This document shows positions 4,846 to 7,016 of a stretch of DNA of 7,016 bases, piece by piece. Positions within the stretch are counted from its first letter, which is position 1, and each line of letters starts with the position of its first letter. Below the pieces are notes generated by a model. The model made no database searches. It worked only from the letters and a program-made list of their open reading frames with translations, and was not told the origin of the DNA. Both the position numbers and the translations under genes were made by a program. This DNA is from Acidimicrobiaceae bacterium (GTDB lineage Bacteria; Actinomycetota; Acidimicrobiia; Acidimicrobiales; RAAP-2). The stretch covers positions 1 through 7,016 of the forward strand of contig JAUTXB010000044.1 of the NCBI GenBank assembly GCA_030838245.1, in the 5' to 3' direction.

Positions 4846-5808
4846 ATGGACGAGGGATTCGCACCAGGAATCGGCGAGAAGCTCGGCGCCTACGTGTACC
4901 TCCTGGTCGATCCCCGGACCGGGCGGGCGTTCTTTGCCGGTCGGGGTCGAAACGATCGATGCTTTCGCCACGTCCAGGCCGCCCGGCTTGCCGACGAGCC
5001 GGGGCGCGGCGAGCGATCCTTCCCGGTTCTCGATCGAATCCAAGAGATCGAATCGAGCGGGCGGTCGGTGCGCATCGATATCTTGCGGTACGGGCTCAGC
5101 GCCGACGAGGCACGGTTGGTAGAGGCGGTAGCCCACGATGCCCTGGGTCTTCGATCGGTATCGGGTGACCGCGGTGGTGGTACCGCGCTGGCCGCTGGAG
5201 CCAACAAAGCCAAGCGGGCCGGTAAGTCATCGGGCGCTCGCCGGTCGGTTCCCGCCGCTGGCAGGTCGGTTCCCGCCCAGCGCACCGAGGCGACGAGGCT
5301 GAACACGCTGCTGGCCAAACCAGCCAAGATCAAACGAGGCCACCGGGCCGTGCTCCTCCGCCTGGGCAAGTCGATCGGGCCGGGGATGTCGGACGCGCAG
5401 GTCGACGAAGCCATGCGGTCGGCATGGAAGATCGGACTTCGCTGGACCGACCCCGAGTCCCGGCGCTCACCTCAATGGGCCTTCGCCGTGGTGGACGACA
5501 TCGTGCGGGCGGTGTTCCGGATCGATGGCTGGAAGCCCTCCGACTCGACCTCAGGTACTGCCGACCCCGCCCCGCCCGCCCGGGACGTCGGCCCGGCCGC
5601 CTGGACCAGGCCCAGCCAGCAGGTGGCGACCCCAGGCCAGAGCGCGGCGGCAAGCCCAACGGCCCGCTGGACCCTGACCGGTGAACGAGACCCCGTGCTG
5701 GAGCAGAAATATCGGGGCCGCAACGTCAGCGCCTACCTGAGCTCGGGCTCGCAGAACCCCGTGACTTACGTATGGTGCGGGCCCCACTGGGTGAACAGCC
5801 CGGTCTAA
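4846..5808 (+). CDS. LEM3-like GIY-YIG domain protein with unassigned C-terminal domain
   Basis: The 320-residue protein has two parts. Residues 14-101 resemble the LEM3-like GIY-YIG nuclease domain: AYVYLLVDPRTGRAFFAGRGRNDR, then H42 in FRHV, a helical stretch, VRIDILRYGL and DEARLVEAVAHDALGL with E93 at the position expected for the metal-binding glutamate. The usual YIG/YVG is FAG (30-32), so the tyrosine is phenylalanine. A Lys/Arg/Ala/Ser linker (about 110-150) leads to a second domain (about 150-320) with WKIGLRW, SPQWAFAVVDDIVRAVFRIDGW (interrupted by a Pro/Ala/Ser-rich insert, 233-273), then RWTLTGE and GSQNPVTYVWC. I do not recognise a named family with certainty for this half; the pattern recalls C-terminal halves of other LEM3-like GIY-YIG hypotheticals. 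Strand cleavage or nucleic-acid binding is possible. No membrane segment or signal peptide is seen, and no metabolic role can be inferred from the neighbours. Confidence 0.75.
   Translation: MDEGFAPGIGEKLGAYVYLLVDPRTGRAFFAGRGRNDRCFRHVQAARLADEPGRGERSFPVLDRIQEIESSGRSVRIDILRYGLSADEARLVEAVAHDALGLRSVSGDRGGGTALAAGANKAKRAGKSSGARRSVPAAGRSVPAQRTEATRLNTLLAKPAKIKRGHRAVLLRLGKSIGPGMSDAQVDEAMRSAWKIGLRWTDPESRRSPQWAFAVVDDIVRAVFRIDGWKPSDSTSGTADPAPPARDVGPAAWTRPSQQVATPGQSAAASPTARWTLTGERDPVLEQKYRGRNVSAYLSSGSQNPVTYVWCGPHWVNSPV
5243..5277 (+). repeat. Short in-frame direct repeat in the GIY-YIG linker
   Basis: GGTCGGTTCCCGCC occurs exactly at 5243-5256 and 5264-5277, a 21-bp period, giving RSVPA twice (residues 133-137 and 140-144). 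It keeps the frame and lies in the flexible linker, consistent with a slippage product in a spacer. Confidence 0.8.
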
Positions 5809-5890
5809 GGCGCTCAAGCAGCCCTCGGGCCGTTCCGCACGCTTCCCGATCCCCGGAGCTGGCCGGATGGGACCAGGTGAGCGGGTCCGG

Positions 5891-5896
5891 TAGCCT
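5891..5896 (+). promoter_or_regulatory. Candidate pccB promoter -10 element, leaderless type
   Basis: TAGCCT fits TAnnnT and leaves eight bases before ATG 5905, the same spacing as TAACCT before ccr. No Shine-Dalgarno sequence precedes the ATG. The 96-bp gap 5809-5904 otherwise holds only a weak inverted repeat (GGACC 5870-5874, GGTCC 5884-5888) and the tiny palindrome GCCCTCGGGC at 5821-5830. I see no convincing terminator after the GIY-YIG gene. Confidence 0.55.
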
Positions 5897-5904
5897 CAGA
5901 CCTC

Positions 5905-7016
5905 ATGGATCACCCGATGACCCAACGGCTGGAGGAGCTCGCTGAGCGGCGCGAGCAGGCGAGGAACGCCGGCTCACCGCGATCGATCGAGAAACATCAC
6001 GCCAAGGGCAAGATGACCGCCCGGGAACGTCTCGACTATCTGCTCGACGACGGCTCGTTCCAAGAGCTCGACATGTTGGCCCGCCATCGGGCCCACGGCA
6101 TGGGGCTCGAGGACAACCGGCCGTACACCGACGGCGTGATCACCGGGTTCGGGGAGATCGACGGCCGGCGGGTCTGCGTGTTCAGCCAGGACTTCACCGT
6201 GTTCGGTGGGGCCCTCGGCGAGGTCTTCGCCGAGAAGATCCACAAGGTGATGGACCTGGCCTCGTCGATCGGGGTCCCCATGATCGGGCTGAACGACGGC
6301 GCTGGAGCACGGATCCAAGAGGGCGTCGTCTCCCTCCACTCCTATGGCGGCATCTTCCACCGCAACGCTCAAGCCTCGGGGGTGATCCCCCAGATCAGCG
6401 TGATCCTCGGCCCCTGTGCGGGCGGCGCGGTGTACAGCCCGGCCATGACCGACTTCATCTTCATGGTCGAAGGCACCAGCCACATGTTCATCACCGGTCC
6501 CGACGTGGTGAAGACAGTGACCGGCGAGGACGTGACGCTCGAAGAGCTGGGTGGGGCCATGAGCCACGCCACCAAGTCGGGCGTGGCCGCCTTCGTGTCT
6601 CCCGACGAGAAGTCCTGCCTCGACGACGTGCGCTACCTATTGTCGTTCCTCCCCTCCAACAACTTGGAGGAGCCGCCGGTCATCGACACCGGCGACGACC
6701 CCGAGAGGGCCACCCCCGAGCTGACCGCGTTGATGCCGGCGTCGCCCAACCAGCCCTACGACATGAAGAAGGTCATCGAGGCGGTCGTCGACGACGGCGA
6801 GTTCTTCGAGGTCAACCACCACTGGGCCATGAACCTGGTGTGCGGGTACTCCCGGGTCGACGGGAAGGTGGTCGGCATCGTGGGCAACCAGCCCCAGATG
6901 CTGGCCGGCGTGCTCGACATCGACGCGGCCGAAAAGGGAGCTCGGTTCGTCCGGACCTGTGACGCTTTTAACATCCCCCTCGTCACCTTCGTCGACGTGC
7001 CCGGGTTCATGCCCGG
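5905..7016 (+). CDS. pccB: Acyl-CoA (propionyl-CoA) carboxylase, carboxyltransferase beta subunit (partial)
   Basis: The frame runs off the right edge with 370 residues visible out of about 510-530 usual for the family. It is the biotin-dependent carboxyltransferase that moves carboxyl from biotin to acyl-CoA, most likely propionyl-CoA to (2S)-methylmalonyl-CoA, and works with a biotin carboxylase/carrier alpha subunit not in the window. Markers are [17 protein letters not shown] (36-52), the N-domain oxyanion motif [14 protein letters not shown] (128-141), [20 protein letters not shown] (169-188), [15 protein letters not shown] (214-228), and the start of the second crotonase-like domain ending at VDVPGFMP (363-370). 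Specificity residues of the second domain lie outside the window, so acetyl-CoA or other acyl-CoA substrates remain possible. ATG 5905 is preferred for the TAnnnT spacing; in-frame ATG 5917 (residue 5) is the alternative. Confidence 0.92.
   Translation, partial: MDHPMTQRLEELAERREQARNAGSPRSIEKHHAKGKMTARERLDYLLDDGSFQELDMLARHRAHGMGLEDNRPYTDGVITGFGEIDGRRVCVFSQDFTVFGGALGEVFAEKIHKVMDLASSIGVPMIGLNDGAGARIQEGVVSLHSYGGIFHRNAQASGVIPQISVILGPCAGGAVYSPAMTDFIFMVEGTSHMFITGPDVVKTVTGEDVTLEELGGAMSHATKSGVAAFVSPDEKSCLDDVRYLLSFLPSNNLEEPPVIDTGDDPERATPELTALMPASPNQPYDMKKVIEAVVDDGEFFEVNHHWAMNLVCGYSRVDGKVVGIVGNQPQMLAGVLDIDAAEKGARFVRTCDAFNIPLVTFVDVPGFMP

Noticed and set aside
5821..5830. Terminator after the GIY-YIG gene (GCCCTCGGGC)
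   Set aside because: The palindrome leaves a two-base loop and no T-run follows.
5974..6567. Open frame on - within pccB
   Set aside because: Antisense shadow of a conserved carboxyltransferase; no motif or ribosome-binding site was found.

Overview
The window is a GC-rich (roughly two-thirds G+C by eye) bacterial chromosome segment. Protein similarity, GTG starts, actinobacterial-type Ccr and PccB sequences and TAnnnT-type leaderless starts all point to an actinobacterium, possibly the class Acidimicrobiia. The genus cannot be fixed from the sequence alone.

Left part (1-1510), DNA metabolism and signalling, all on +: the C-terminal tail of a protein best read as DnaX (DNA polymerase III tau/gamma) abuts recR with no gap. 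Three bases later comes a SixA-type histidine phosphatase. The three genes look like one transcription unit. The ybaB gene that commonly sits between dnaX and recR is absent here.

Middle part (1570-4814), acyl-CoA carbon metabolism: an acetyl-CoA C-acetyltransferase (thiolase) on - is divergent from a crotonyl-CoA carboxylase/reductase gene (ccr) on +, which is translationally coupled (GTGA overlap) to a methylmalonyl/ethylmalonyl-CoA epimerase. The 240-bp divergent region carries an ordered set of 11-bp sites (one inverted, three in direct tandem at exactly 11-bp period), candidate promoters for both genes and further short direct repeats.

Right part (4846-7016): a two-part protein with an N-terminal LEM3-like GIY-YIG domain and an unassigned C-terminal domain. 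It is followed by a gene with its own leaderless-type promoter for the carboxyltransferase (beta) subunit of an acyl-CoA carboxylase, most like PccB, which runs off the window.

Together thiolase, Ccr, epimerase and PccB are four steps associated with the ethylmalonyl-CoA pathway of acetyl-CoA assimilation (acetyl-CoA to acetoacetyl-CoA; crotonyl-CoA to ethylmalonyl-CoA; epimerisation; propionyl-CoA to methylmalonyl-CoA). They could equally supply ethylmalonyl-CoA and methylmalonyl-CoA for other uses. The points most worth a second look are the 11-bp site array between thiolase and ccr, the GIY-YIG fusion protein inside this metabolic cluster, and a 25-bp tandem duplication that repeats the last codons and stop of the thiolase.
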